Shown here: positions 23,301 through 38,300 of the stretch, in pieces
How the letters are laid out: every line of letters starts with the position of its first letter
How positions within the stretch are numbered: position 1 is the stretch's first letter
From: Syngnathus acus
Lineage: Eukaryota > Chordata > Actinopteri > Syngnathiformes > Syngnathidae
DNA length: 64,000 bases
Reading direction: 5' to 3'
Assembly (NCBI RefSeq): GCF_901709675.1
Contig: NC_051094.1
Span: 1,654,501 to 1,718,500 of the forward strand
Position numbers and translations under genes: made by a program
The notes under the pieces: generated by a model
The model's input: the letters and a program-made list of their open reading frames with translations, nothing else
Database searches by the model: none
Told to the model about the DNA's origin: nothing

Positions 23301-26300
23301 TGAAGAGAGGAAATGAGGAAAGTGCTAGTCAAGAAAAGAGTCAAACTTTTCCACGCTTATCACCCCAATTGCAAACTGTTGTACCCCTAAACATACAACA
23401 CTGTACTTTTCCTCCTCGCTTAACAACAGGCACATTGGCTTTTAGATATTTCCTTTGACTTTCATTGGTCTATAGTTTGCGCAATGACAAGACTTTATTC
23501 ATAGCGTATAAGTCTGTGACTCATTTCATCATCTAACTTCTCCCCGAATCCCCGACTACCAAGCTCGACGTCCGGCAGTTAAACGTGACCTCTGTTCTGT
23601 TGTAAAACTCCGATCGGAATTGTGCTTCATTTATGCGTTGCGCTTTTAATGAACTTGAGCGAGCGAGTGAAAAGTACGCTACAGATGGAGGCCCATTTCA
23701 AACCTGCTGTCTGTCTCAAGCGCTGGTGTGGAGCCCAGAACCCGGATGATCAACAGACATCATCTTCTTTTCTTTGAGGCATCTGACAACGACATATTCA
23801 CTTGATTCGCTAACATGGGAATTTATTATTTTAATTAAAAAAAATCATTCGTTTTTTTCAATATTAGTTGAAATAAAAAAAAATAATAAAACCTAAACCT
23901 GGGCGTTTGAACATGCAGCAGCATTTGTTTGTGTTCCAATAAAAAAAATACACTTTCACAAAGTGAAACATGCTCGGCAATAAATAGGATAGTGATAAAA
24001 AAACAACAACAACATAACACCGAGTCCGCTCCAAACAGCTATTTACACGGGACACACAATCAGGCCTGTTTTGAAGATGGCACAGGAGGGGAGGACAAAG
24101 CGGTTGTTAAAATCAGCAGTGTTGATTCTAGAGCGTTTGGACCAGTCTATAACATTTTATCCCCTTGCGATTTTTCCCCTCTGAAATGAAAGTATGTCAG
24201 ATTGAACGCTTATTTAATGTGTTGCCATTGTAAGACATCTGGATGTGTTAATGGCCCAGGAGCAGGCAGGAGGCAGTTTATAGAGTTGCAGTTGGGGGAT
24301 GAGCGGCTGGTCTGATCTGGGGTGAGCTCGTACCGTCATGCATACGCATCGCTACATTAAAAGGATTGATGTTTTTACGCAATCACATTATCACCATGTA
24401 CACACCTTATTTATTAGACTTTTAGTGTTAATTATTCTGCATATAAAAGAAAGAAAAAAAAACCTGACATTGTAACTGAAAAAAAATTCTCCTTGGTCAT
24501 GACAAAGACAAATATTACGATTGTATTGTGATTGTATAAATCTTTCCCTAAATGTTTTGAGTCACAACTGTGTGTTGTTCGCCACGGAAAATAGCTGTGC
24601 ACACACACACACACACTGATATATCACTGTGTGCCCTACATCTGCCTTCTATCTTAAGATAGAGAGACAAACCATGTGAGGACCAACTGTGATGCGGATT
24701 GTTGGTCCTCCAATTGCATGTTTAAGATGGTGGCCATGTGTTTGGGTTACTTTCAAGTATGCGTGTGCGTGTGTGTGTACAGTCTTGCGGCAGAAAATCT
24801 CCCAGTAGTTGTTTTACGGATACCCAGCCGTAAATCTTTGCACACACTTGCTGGCAAGTTGAGTGTTAGAAAGATTTATTGGTAATATAAAAGCAACGTG
24901 CATCAAATGCATAGCTAGCTTATCGCTAAAGTTTAGTAGAATATGTGCTCTTTTTACCACATTGGATGGATTTATTGTCTGTAATAGCTGTCTTGGCTTT
25001 TCCAGTTATGCAATGTACTTGTGTCCCCTCAGTATTGAACAGCATCTGGCGGAGCTGCAGGCCAAAATGGGAGACTCGTGTAGCGCCGAACGTCCGCCCA
25101 GCCCGACCGAATGCCTGCAGTGGTTCGATGTCAAAACGCTCAGCAATGTCAGCACGGGACATCGGGAACTCATGGACTTCTTCACTTGCTTGGTGATCAT
25201 AACACTGGCCAAGTTTAGAGCATGTCCATGTTGTGCTTTTAGGACAACCCATTTATCGTTTGTCTTTTAAAGCAAGACTACCTGAGGTCAAAAGAGGAAG
25301 GAAGAGAAGACGCCACGCTGCAACTCTTACTCAACCTCTCATCCCAGAGGGGTGTCTGTTTCCCTTGCATCCCATCTTCATCCTTGTCCTTCTCTCATCA
25401 ACTCCTTGCCCCTCCCTTTCCCTCGATACATACAATCAAAGATGACTCGCCGTCCGAGGTAATACATTTTCTTGCCACCATGAGTTGCTTTGTAAATTGA
25501 TTTGCTTTGCTCGGCTAAGATCCAAGTAGCGTGGGAAGATGTCCGTCTTCAGCTCCGCTGCTATCTGTTGGAGCGGCTGTCTACGGAAAGCGCAGCGACT
25601 CGCCGAGTACCTTCCTTGTCCATCGCGCAACGAGTCCATCGCCTGGAGCAGTTGTGCTTTTTGTACCCCGAGTGTGAAGTTCTCACTCATTACCAGGTAA
25701 ACGGCTATTTCTGACCTTTGCTTTGGAATCCTTATCACGTGATTATTTGCCCGCCAGGAGTCTTTAAATCATAGTAAAATTAAAATAAACTTGGTGGAAA
25801 TGTATCTCGAGCAGCGCACTGTATTTTGTTTTGTCTTGATCCATCCAGGGACTAAGAGGCCAAGCCATGCTGGCTCTTCTCCACTCCGCCATGTCCTCCA
25901 GTCCAGCCGGTGTAACCGGCTTTGACCGAGTGACCGCGGCCTTCCGCTCGGTGGTCCCGGCCCTCACGCAGGCCCTCACCGAAGACCTCCGCGTCCTTCC
26001 GAGAATCGTGGAGCCGCACGCCATCTTGGGCTTCCTAAATGCATCCTATCTCCGGCCCGTGGCGAGTGAATTGTCCTCCCTGCTTGAGAGAGAGTGTGAT
26101 ACAGCGTTGAGGGACAACACAATGCTCGGCAGCAAGATCAAAAGATACTCGTCCAAGTCTCGAGCAACGGTTGGTAAGTCCTGTCTCTTTTAACACCGGT
26201 TGATCAATGAATTTGTTTCTATCTGCATTGTTTGCTTCCTGTTTTGAGATCTTTATTTAAATGGGCTGCTGCACATGTTTTACCGCCATTGTTAAGCTTT

Positions 26301-29300
26301 CAAAATGTATTTTCTTCATCTTCACTTTTCCATTACATTCCAGCTTTCGTGTGTGAGCCAAGAACCTTGAAGGTGATTGTCAGTAACTATTCCTATTGTA
26401 ATTGCTTTCCTCCTCCCTATTTGACTCAGTCTGCTCTCTTCGCCAAGAAAGAGTGGTGCAGCACCTCTCGGGTCAAGGCTCCGGGAGTACACAAATGAGA
26501 AATTAACCCCAAACCTTTCCGAGTAGTGTTACAGGACAGAAAGAGCGGGAACAAAGAGTTGCTGCGATGGTTCTCGTCACCGATTTCTGTGCGGGAGAAA
26601 AATCAGACTGTCACTGTGACATTGACACTGATGTCGTAGCCCGAGACGAAAGAAAAGTGTACTTTTAATACTTAATCCCCCCCCTGCATATTCCTTTTGT
26701 TTGTTTCATATTGACTTATTTAGGACTTGCTGACGCTACGGCTACGCCACGAAAAAAAACAAAAAACCGTGAGCCATTGTTTACTTTCTCAAAAATTGTG
26801 CACATGTCAGTTTCCCTGCGGAACAGCGCGAAAAGCGTCTTTACATCTGCCATTCTTGGATAAACACGCCGGCAGCCTCGCCTCGCCTTTTCCCTCTCTC
26901 TTTGGTTCTCGCCTTCTCCTCTGCTTAAACGTGAGATGAGTGGAGGCAGCCGAGATAATTGGCCATGCGTCAGTCGGCCCGTTTGATCACGTAACGTAGC
27001 CTCGGCTACACACCTACGTGCCGCTCAACAAACCGTCAAATGTAGCACCGGAGGCAGAACACGGCTCCAAAGGGAACGAGAGACCTGTGTTGTGCAGTTT
27101 TGCTTGTGCTCAGTTGAGGTGTTTGTCTGCGACATAGCTTTGAGGGCTACAGCTGGGATTACATTTTGTGTAATCACCCCCCCTCCCAAAAAAAAAACAA
27201 AATCCTGATAACCCCCCCCATGATCACCACCCAAACGCCCGTGGCTCTTATTGAGCCCCAGTTTAGAACAGCAATGCGTAATCTGCTTTCACACTTTACT
27301 GTTTATACTTTACTGTATGCTACGCCCATAATTGTCAAGACAATTACGGCGAAGGTAACACAAAATGATTCTATTTTCATCAGCATCCAGTGACTCTTTA
27401 GATCTCATTGTCCTCCCCCTGCTGCGTTATTGTCGGTTCCTGCCGGGGAGGCAGGCGGTAGGTATATTTTGATAAGAGCCATGCCTGGGAGACTCTTGCG
27501 CTTCCCGAGGGAGCGGCGTTGTCTGTAGCATCAGCCACTGTCAAACCACCCAAGCATTTAATAGCATTCAACAGCAAGATCTGCCATCTCTTTTTAACCC
27601 GACTGCCTCAAAGGCAGACGCCGACGTTGTACCGAGACAGATGTGAAGACGGGCTGCTCGGGCTTTAAGTTTTACTTGCACACTTCCCCGAGTCTGCCTA
27701 TGCCCTTTCATGAGTAGAAAAATGAAAATCGTCCATATTCTGTGGTGATATTTATAATAAATATGTCCGGAGTTAGTCTATTTTGTCACAGGTGTGCATC
27801 TGAATCCGAAACTCTTTGTTTGTGTGTTAAATTTTCAGTTTTGTTGAAACAAAATGTGTGCAAGGTTAATATTTTACTGAATTTCTTAATCAGAGATGCA
27901 AAGAAAATGTTTTTTGCTCTGATTCTGAATCTACCCTATATTTTTCTCTAGCACATCAGGTTTAGAAAAATAAAGTAAAATAAAATAATAATAATAATAA
28001 TACACTGTAATTTGTCATTGGACTTTGGAAATGTACATTTTTTTTGACCGGCTTTCTTTATTATATCAGTTTTAAAGAATGAAGTATAGAAAATAATTCT
28101 TAAAACTGGTATTCATACCGTAGATATAAGAATGAGGACTTAAATGACACTATACAAAATAAATCAAATGTGATCATAGATTTTCCTGTACAAAGGGATA
28201 AATAAAATGACTTTATTTGTCCATCCCAGAGAGCAGTGGCATCCTCAAAAGCTATTTATGGTGTCTCTGGACAAAATTTGATTATATACGTAGGTGGACA
28301 AGTATAAGTGCATGTAGGCATCCAGTCACCAAACGCAGCTTCTTGCTGTGTTGGCTTATTTAGAAAATTGCCCAATTGAAAACCATTTTATATCTTTAAA
28401 AAATATATACAGTCATTCAATTCCCAATTGGCATTCCACTATGCATGAACATCAAACATTTTCCGTGCAACTTCTCTTCATGCACACATCTCATTTATTC
28501 CTTAACAATGGTCCACTGGGGGAGAAGAGCAACTTTTAAAATTCGGTTCAAACGCTTTCCAACCCCATTTTGATAGCGCTGATTTGAATTCCACTTTCAC
28601 TAATTTCCCTGTATGACGATGTTGGCAGCTCCCTATAGAAAAAAACCCAATCGAGTTTGAACCTGCATTCATCCCCAGCATATAGTCCCCCACCTGCCTT
28701 GCCCTTTGTCGCTCTTTGAACTCTTTCTCAGCAGCCTATTCAGCGGGGAAAGAGGTTGCGTCGTGACGTGAGGAAGCTCGGCGGAGTCGCTGCCTGGTGC
28801 TTGTGGGGATTGAGGCTACTTGGGAATGGCGTTTGTTAATATTTAATAAGAGCGGCTCCTCACTCGATCATATCTCTGCCTGAGTTTATACACACTGTCA
28901 GCCGGGGGGGAACGTGCAACCGCATCCTGCCATGTAATTATGGGCGAGGAAAAGGGTGGCGCTTGTGTTGACGGAGGGCAATTTCTATGCGCACCTGAGC
29001 ATGTGTGTGCGCTTTATAGATGTTTGTCTATCCTGGTAGGCCGGTTCTGCAAAGTTGAGTGAAATCAAAGAAAATGATCTTTCTCAACCTGTATTATGTC
29101 TGCCATTTATTTTTTGCACTCCATGTGGTCACAATGGGCTTTTATGCATTACTTTTGAAAACCCTCAAGGATATGAGCACTTTCCTCGGTACCCTCTCTT
29201 GAGAGAGCAATGACACAAATGACTAGCTTATCAAGAGCGGCCCACACGTTGTGATAAAGAGTCTATCTGGTGCACAGAAGACTTGAAAATAATAATGCAA

Positions 29301-32300
29301 GCAAGGGCACAAAGCAACTACTTTTAAATAAAATGCTCCTCTAGCGAAAAAGTGCAAATCCTCTGCGCGCTGCTTGCTTAAGTCGAGGAGGAGTCATTGA
29401 CGATCCCATCTCACCACAAAGAGAAACAAGGGCAGGGAAAAAAAGTCGATGCCATTCACAAATATTCCCCTGTCACGCTAAACCATTATAACAATCACCC
29501 CCCCCCCCCCCCCCCCACATGGCAACTTAATATAAATATCAAATATTGTCCCCTTCTTTGAAGGACAGGTAGCTCCCTGCTGCGGCCTCGGTGGCCAGAG
29601 CCCCAAGGACGGAGCACCAGGGCTTGGGATGCTGTGTTTATGTGTCAGCATCCTTATTTGGGAATCACAGTAGGACGCCTCCCATAATAAGGCTGTCTGA
29701 GAGAGCAGTGGGCCGAAACTGACAGAGAGGAGCGCGGCTGTCACAGGGCCTAGCGGGCCGCATCGTACTCAAACACCTCCGCTTGTAATATGATTGCGCA
29801 AGGTTGGCTACTCAGCAGGACCACCCACACAGGTGCCAAAGGCCAAACATGGATTTTGTAGCCACTTTTAGTCTTCCAATATGCCCCCAATATCCTAGCC
29901 ATAACACGCATGTGCGCCGTTGTGGGAGTGAACACAACCAGCTTCAATTTGGAAGGTTGGACTTTATTTTAGTGTATCCATCAAATATACACCAAAACCT
30001 TGTGTTATCAATTTATTTACGTACCCTCTGCATCTGTAAAGGAATTAATGTCATACGTAATGCACCTTGACCTTTTATTGTGCATGATGGGATAAAATTC
30101 ACTGGCCTTTTGAGGTTCTTCTGCCTCATTGAATTACACCGAGGCTAAACCTGCCCCAGAAATCACCTGTAAAGTGTTTGCGTCACACGCCCATTTGCCC
30201 AATGTGCTAGATATATAAAAGCTAGCGGGTAAGAGCGGGGCTTCACACCAAAGTCCCGGTGGTCCGATTTACACATCCAAAAGGCAGAATGGGAGAAAGC
30301 AGGAAAAAAAAATGGGGAAGCGATAGTGAGACGCTATAGCTGGAGAGAAATTAAATCAGTGGCCAAATTATTGCAGGATTGCCCATTCCCCAAAGACTTG
30401 GGTATCATTTGGTTGAAAGTGTCTCATAATTGGTTTTCGGCCATGTCAGACACTCGCAATTCCCTTACTAATGGCTGTGTTAGGAACAACTGGGCCTCCT
30501 GGGTCAGAGCAGGACAGAAAATAAGCAGACGGCAAAAAGCAGAGCCGCCTCCTTTCTCCCCCTCGGATAAATGGGAGCGAAAAGAGGGATGCGGGGATAG
30601 AGAGCGACGCCAAGAAGGAGAGTGTGTTGTGAGCTAAGAGGAAATGAAGTGGCAATAAGTGCAGCCAAAGGGGAAATGCTCTTCATCGTGAGTTTAATAC
30701 ATCAGTCTGGGGATTTGGCAGCCCGCCACACAGCAATTGTTTACCTTTTTGCTCACTGGTTGCATCTGCTCTGTTTTGTAAACGGCATTAAACTATTCGC
30801 CCGTAAACACCGGAATCAATAACAACTGCGAAGGGAATTCCCTTTTTCCCTGCTTCTCTCCTTCCCTCTCTTTCCGTCTTTCCACCACCTGCCCCACACT
30901 CTCTCTCTCTCCATTCCGTCTGTGCTCGCTGCCAGTCAAGAGCAGTTTGTGTGTTTGTATGATAGTGTGTGTGTGTGTGGGCCCGTGGTGCATGCTATGG
31001 AGCTAGCAACGGAACCCACAGGAGAGGCAGACGGGAGGAAGACTGATGGCTCGCCAAAAATACCTGCTCTGTTTGTTTGTTTGTTCTGTTTGCGTTACAT
31101 CGTTGTCATTGTTAAAAGCTACAAACCGAGACCGGACGCGCACAAACGCACACACGCTCTCACCTCAGCTCATACTGACTATTTGACGTCAGCTTCTGTT
31201 GTGATATATCGGATAATATGAGCTAACATTGATTTTTGTCTGGAAGGACATCATCACATGGTACGGATGATCTGTTTTATTTCAAGATATAATTTTTTTT
31301 TGCCGGCTTTCAGCACCGGCCGTCCCTCATTGATTGTTGCCGCCCTGACCTTTGGCTGAACCCTTCAACCCGCTCGTGCCCCGAGTCATTCGGCGACTCG
31401 CCGTGTCGTATGACACACCTGGGTGCTTTTAAGCACACCCTCTCCATCAAGCTGCTTTGAGAGCTTCCATTTGCCCTCACTGTTGTGACAAAGGTATAAT
31501 GAGCTTTAGATGGCGGTGTACTAGACGGCTATGGCTGTAGGGCTATTTGGCTGGCAAGACAACAATAAATACTGATACAGCTGGAGGAGAGGAGGGAGGG
31601 GAAAGGGGCCCTGTTAAACATCAAGGTCATGGCCAAGTGGAGTATTATGTGAGGATGCTAAATGGACTCCAATGCTGGCAACCAAAACGATGCCCTAGAA
31701 AAGGTGATGACCAGCATAAGGATGAAGTGGTGGTTGAAAAAGACGCCACGCTCTGATTAGCGGTCGGGCTCGGGAAGTCATTTCGGAGAATCCGACCGCT
31801 CGATCCGCAACGTGTCCCCGCCTCATCCATTTTGGAGTGTTTACACCGAAACTCCGAGGTGTCGCGTCGGTGTCTTCGCAAATAGACACGGTCGGTGTTG
31901 CGTGCATGATTGCGCCCCGTGAGTGTCAGCCGGGTCACGCGGCATTGTCCCACCGGACCCCATTACGGAAGAGTTGCCGAGCGGCGGTCTCATGCAGTCT
32001 AATTGCACGTACACACCATTGCGACCGCGCACCAAATAATCATTCCGGTGTTCACGCGCCATTTCGTACATGCCTGCACACACACGTGCACATAAATAGA
32101 TATGTACGCTAACAATTTGCAGAAACGGCAACAAACTCGAGGTCAGGTTATATTCCATGGCGGCCACAGTCTGGTTCCGGTATGGCAATTATAATCCAAG
32201 AGTGACATGTGCAAATGTGTGCCAAAGTGTCCTCTCTAAATTAAGTTATTCAAAATGACCAGCTTTACACAGTGTGCCCACAAACCCTCACAAACATAAT

Positions 32301-35300
32301 CTCATAATCACCCAGACATGGAGAGCGGGTCAAACCTCAAACGTGATTAAGAGACCATTCCCTGGGGACACTGTGTTGTCAGATTTTGTTTAACAATATG
32401 GCAAAATTACATTAAAATCCAGGGGCTATGATGTCACAAATATCGCCCCCCCTCCCTTCCTCTCAATCATCACAGCATGTTTGCGAGTCAAGGCTAACGC
32501 TGAGCTCCTCCAGTCCCAGATGCCTTTGCAATGGAGCTCATTTAGGCAAACACAAAGTATTTGTGCATGTGTCGGGAGTATGGCAACACATTTCCCCGCC
32601 ACCCATTCTCCCCGCTTAATGCGGAACATCCCCCGGGTGATGTGTTTGGCAGCCTCCGAAATGGGAAATCCATATTTGCCAAAAGGGGTCATTTTCGGGT
32701 TAGGGAGAAAAAAAGTTTTGTACCAAGAGAGATGGATGCGCACGTGTGACTTGTAGGGGGTGCCGAGTTTTGCATATTCTCACTGTCTCTTTGTTTATGC
32801 GGTGCATTGGGAAAACATGAATGGGTCGATATTTATAAGAGGTGTCGTGCTAGGCGAGGCTGCGGGTTGTGGGTGTTTTCTGATGAGCGCATGTCAGAAA
32901 CCTACTTTCATGAACTTGTTTATTCTTGACTGAACTGTAAACTTTAGCGCGGCTCTCAACTTCTCCGTATCTGTGTCACTCACATTTCATTCTCTCCACA
33001 GCGCCGATGGAAGTTCCGGTGAAAAGTCGGAGTTTCAGTTTGACCGCCCACCAGTTGAAGGCCTTAACCCGGCTGGCCTGCTCACTGCTGGCCTATGAGA
33101 GCAACGTCAAAGAGATGGTCAACAACGTGATTTTCGTTAATTGCACTGGGGAGGCTCCCAGTGTCAAAGGTAACGTTGCATATCGTTTATGATAAGAGGG
33201 AAAGTCTGCATATTGATAAAGGAAATGTGGTGAACTGGTTCAATGTCAGCCACTGATCACAAGTGTAGAAATGCCGCCATTTTATAAAAACATTTCTGTT
33301 GCACGCAGCCATGATGATAAAGACCCCCACCTCCCCCCATTTTCAGACTAAAACGGTTCCCCGCTCCCCTCTGCTAGCAGTTTTGGCTCGTTAGTGGTCC
33401 TCAAAACAATTGAAATTTAATTTAAAGTGCCAGCACAATAGGACCATATCCACCTGCCAACGAAAAATGAAATAACTCAACCTTGGCACGTAATGTTTCG
33501 ATTCTAATTATTGGCATTTAATGAGTTAATATTGATACCAACAATATATTTTCAATACAAAAGTTAATCCTACAATTTGAAAAAGAAGTCAGTCGTAAAA
33601 AAAAAAAAAAAAATTCCCCTCCAAATAATATCTTTCTCATTTGTCTGGCTCATTACAACTAGCACGAATGAACATTATCGGACCCCTACAGAATCGGAGT
33701 AGAACATTATCGACCACAATAAGACTCAGTTCTTTTTATTTATAGCCGTATAAGTGTAAAACGACTCTCCCAATTATTGACATTAAAGCTGGAGCAAGTT
33801 TATTCATCAGCCTTGGCAGAGGTCCGGGCTCTACCGAGTGCCATTCTAGCTGTCGAGAAAGAATTTACTTTAGCTTCAAGTTTCCCCTTTATTATCCTTT
33901 CTCAGTTGAACTCTCCGATCATAGAAATAACGGAGAGCTTTTTTGGTGCGTGTCGTAATTTCCATAAAGGTTACATTTATAAAAACAAGACTTGCAGAAA
34001 GGCTCAATTTACTGAGAGGTAAACAGCCTTTAAAGGCCAGTTATCCAAGTCATTAATTCCAGGCAATCAAATGGCTTAATTACCAGAAATTCATTAAACG
34101 GGCTTAAAGGTCAAAAAGTGATGTGCTGGCTGCTTCCTCCTTCTTCCGTTCCGTGCACTCGTGTTCGCTTAAATTGCCTCGCCTGGGGTCTCACTCTTTG
34201 CCTACTGATTAGGATACTCTGGCCTTGATGTGCATGCTTTTTAATTGCAACCCAACCCAGCATCTTGTACTCTTGTCTCACGTCACCCCCCCCCTTCCGC
34301 ACATCCACATAATATCCCCTCCCGGAATTACCCCTTCCAGACTGCAGTTTATGCCATCTGGGTTGAATTGGTTTCTAAACCCTGAAAATTAGACTTGTAA
34401 CGGCATCACCATTAGCCTTTACCACCTGTCCCCCCCCCCTCCCCATCTCCTCCTATTCACTGATACTCTCTGGTTACCACATCTTATTTTGACTAGTAGG
34501 TCAACAGCAGAGTATTTTGAAATGACAGAATTACAGTTGCTTTCATGTTCCACCATGGGAATAAGTCATAATGATCATGCAGATAGCACAGACTTCTTTA
34601 AATGGGTCATCCGATGATGGCATCATATGGACTCATTTTTATTCCATATAGGCATCTTGAAAAAGGCGAAAGAGGAGTCAGATATGACAGGATTAAGCAG
34701 GACATTCGCAACACCAACAATTCACACATCAGAGGTGAGCTACGTTCTCCTGAGAACCTAAAACGACTCATCACTAAAACCACTCGGAAGCGGGAAGATG
34801 ACAGATTGATCTATTTTGCTCTTTTGAAGGTTCTGGAGTTTGATTGGAGGTCAGCCTTTAGCGGACTGGTCCCTCATATGGCTCACTGTGTCAAAGTGGT
34901 GCTGGATGATGTTTGTAGCAAGAGTCTTCAGCAGGAGGAAGCCCTTCATTCCTTGCCTCACTACTCAGTCCCGCTGGAACGTTTAAGTGGACGCAGGAGC
35001 ATCCATGACAGCAACATAAATGTCTCTGATGACGACTACTCACCGAGAGACACTCCGAGCATGGTAGCTAAGGTATGCCAGAAAAATTGGAACAGCTCTC
35101 ATTGTGCGTGTCAAAATTTGTCTGGGCAACTTCATTACATGTAGGTCAACGTTTTATAGATTCGAGATGTTCAGGACAAAGGTTTTACATGCATGCATTT
35201 GCATTCCAAAACACAGACGGTCGGGCGGGCAGCTGAGACCGACCGGTCTGGTTGCGATGGTATACTGGTTCATAAATAATGAGTTTATAATTAATAAACA

Positions 35301-38300
35301 TTTCAAGGCTCAAACCATGTAAATCACCTTCAGTTTTGGAATTATTATAACATTCACTGTATTTTTGACAAAGATGCAAAAAGGACTCCCCCCAAAAAAT
35401 AATCTCACTTTTCTTTGCAGAGTTTGGGCCTCTTTAGAACAAATTCATAATCTGTCTTGTCTTGACTTCTTTTCTTTGTGGCTCCTTGGAATTTGCCTGC
35501 TAATAGCAAAAGGAAGCACATTAGGTAATATTTAATTCCCTGCAATAAAAGAGAGTATTGCGTAATAGCTAAAAAAAAGGAAGATATGTCTTCATTTGGC
35601 AAATAGTTGGCTCCGCAGGACTGCAACATTCAAAATAATGATAGTAGAATTGTTTCATTCTAATCCTGCCGGTAAAAGCAGCATTGTATCAAGTGTATTA
35701 ACTTTGTTTCAAACATTTCCTTTTTCCTCAGAGAATGGCGTGATTTCTTTTATTGAGGATCCCTTGATCCATTTCAATAATATATCGTAAACCTGAATGA
35801 AAAAAGACCCGACTAATCCGTTCTACCTCATTTGTTTGCATGCACTTAATTGTTTTTGTAACGCCAGGCTGAAAAGTAGATGGTCACGTTCTTTCATTTG
35901 TGAGTTTGATCTTCAACTCAAGCGTCCTTGCAGCGAGTGCAATTGTGTGACTCGCATAATTGTAAAAGTGCTTTTAAGTACACCCGAAGATAGCAATCTC
36001 CTCAAAATGCAGCTTTTTATTTTTTTTTGCTCCCCCAAATGTTTGTGGTTTAAGTGTCATTGCCTTCACTTTCCCTTCAGTTTTGTATTCCAGTGGTGGA
36101 CGAGCTGGATGCCTTGCTACCGCTAGCAACCGCCTGCAAGGACAGCTCACTCCTTGAGGTTCCTTCAAGCTTCGTGGAGGCATGCAGCCGGGCAGCGTTA
36201 GCCGTGCTGGAACGTTTAGAGCAGAGAGCCCTGGAAGTCCCGTCCTCTCTCCCACTCAAGAACCTGCCTGCTCTGCTGGCCACTTGCATTTACGTACTCC
36301 ATCGATTGGAACGCTACCACGCGCGGCTGAAGGACTCAACTTCTACTTTAGCCAAAGTGTAAGTCGGCGTGCATCTACTGCGGGGTTTGAAAGAAAATGA
36401 GTGACAAGTGGTAATGACGGCCATATTGCGTCTACATCTGGTGACTTTTTATGCCTCATAATAGCCCCTTAACCTCCGCCCTCCATATATCCCCTCCAAA
36501 GGCATCATGCTTGCCCTCCACGCTCTTGTTTTTCCACCTCTGGCCCCATACACCCCTCCTCCGACACTTGGCCTGTTCCCCTTCTGGGTCGTAAAATACT
36601 TTTCCTCTCCTCACCAGTCGTTCCCTTTTTCCAAGCTTCCTGCACCCCCCCCCCCCCCCCCCCCCCCCCCCCGCCGTTAAACTCTCACCTCTTTCTGGAA
36701 AGTATCAAGGCAGGCAGATTTAAAGGAGACAATATGTCAGAGTGAACTTTAACAATAAATCCCGTTTTTCACGATTGTTCAAGTGCCGCAGTTTACACGA
36801 GTGTTTTTGTCGTCTATTCCTTTCTACCCCAGCCACTTGAGTTTGCTGCCTGTCCAGAAGTACCAGCAAAGCGTTGAGGCCTTGAAGGACCAACTGAGCA
36901 GCTATTGTATCCAAGTTTGTTCCACCTGTGTGCTTCAGGATGCCGAGAGCCACCACTGGGCTGACCCCAAACCATTTTATGAGGTAAACTCAACACAGGA
37001 AAAATACACGATGCAAAAATGGTCATTAAAGAAACTGTCATTGAATAAATGTTTGAAGATGAAAGTAAAGTGTGCAAAAGAAATAGAGTCAACAATTCTT
37101 AAAAAAGTACGTTCAAATACATTTGTGAGGAGTATACAAATTATTTATTATTTATTTATTGTTTGGCCTCATTCAGAATCTGGCAAGTTTCAATTTAAAG
37201 GATGCCGCAAAAAAAAAAAGCGAAATAAAATTGCAAAATGTTTCAAGCTGAATTTATATTTACTCGTCTTACATTAAAACAGAAAAAATTGAATTTTCTT
37301 TTTTTTTTCCGTAACTTTATGTTCCACTCTTTCTTTTATTCATATCAATGTTAAAAGTAAAGTCGTCTGTACGTTGCCGTGCTACTCGTAGGATTTCCGG
37401 AACCCTCTGGAGCTTTCCCGCGTCTTCTTTTCATTTTCCCCGTTCATTCCCGGCTCCCCTTTCTGAGCGAACCTCCTACTATGAACTTCCTGAGAACATC
37501 TGTGGCTTCCATGCTACCCCAGGGGCTCCGGGGGCTCAGCTGTCTGAAGTCTGCAGTCTACAGTGGGACTGTCTGGAAAGTAGCAAAAGGGCCCCTGTGA
37601 CTTGGCCTCCTACCTTCATGCCCTCAAACCAATGGAGAGCTGGCTGGCCTCTTTGCTTCTATACGCTGCTTTTGCCTCTTTGTTCCCGCCCGCCTCCCCG
37701 GCCGGGTCAACGGTGTCGGGCAGACCTGCTGTGCGCAGGTGTGCGCTTTTGTTCAAGCACGCCTGCGCCTATTTGTGCAGATGAGGCCATGTGTGTGTGC
37801 GAAGATGGATGCATCAAATTTCTCTCTCCGTGCCTTGGCTCTTTCTCCAACTCCCACACTTTTTCTTGTCCTAGAGAAAGTTATCGACATGTGGATGAAT
37901 GATCGGCGAGAAAATATTTCATGTGATATATTAACAGCATGTGTACAGAAAAATACCGGGGGGGTTAAGTGGAGCCAGAATGCAAAACTTCTACATCTAC
38001 ACTCACATATGCTTTTGGATCCTGGCGTCTGGATTTGTTCTCTCAAGTCCACAGGCATAGGATGGCCGCTTAATCCCGGACGTTGAGTTCGGTCACGCTC
38101 CCATCAAACGCAGATCCCTAAATGACTCGCTCCTGGGAGGAAAAAGAGAGAGACGACGTAAAATATGAGATCGATGAAGTGAAGTGGGAAGAAAACGAGC
38201 AAGGTACTAACGTGAAGAAGTGGAGCGCTTTTGACACTTTGTCAGTATGGTGATACAATGGCTGATTGTTGGACCATAAAGATGAGGAGTTTCTTCTTTG

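Larger units (their letters stand above)
26174..33001 (+). other. kiaa0825: kiaa0825 intron 5
   Basis: The longest intron found (6.8 kb). Includes a 19-nt C tract (29498-29516) and the CpG-dense block 31740-32060. Several TAAT-rich blocks, for example 28830-28890 (gtttgttaatatttaataag), may be regulatory. No exon was recognised. Confidence 0.7.

Noticed and set aside
31645-31953. 102-codon minus-strand ORF in intron 5
   Set aside because: Explained by CpG-rich composition, which lowers stop frequency. No domain or splice support.
37348-37902. 184-codon plus-strand ORF in kiaa0825 intron 10
   Set aside because: GC-rich intronic stretch with no recognisable domain, and several frames are open. 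The flanking exons join perfectly without it.
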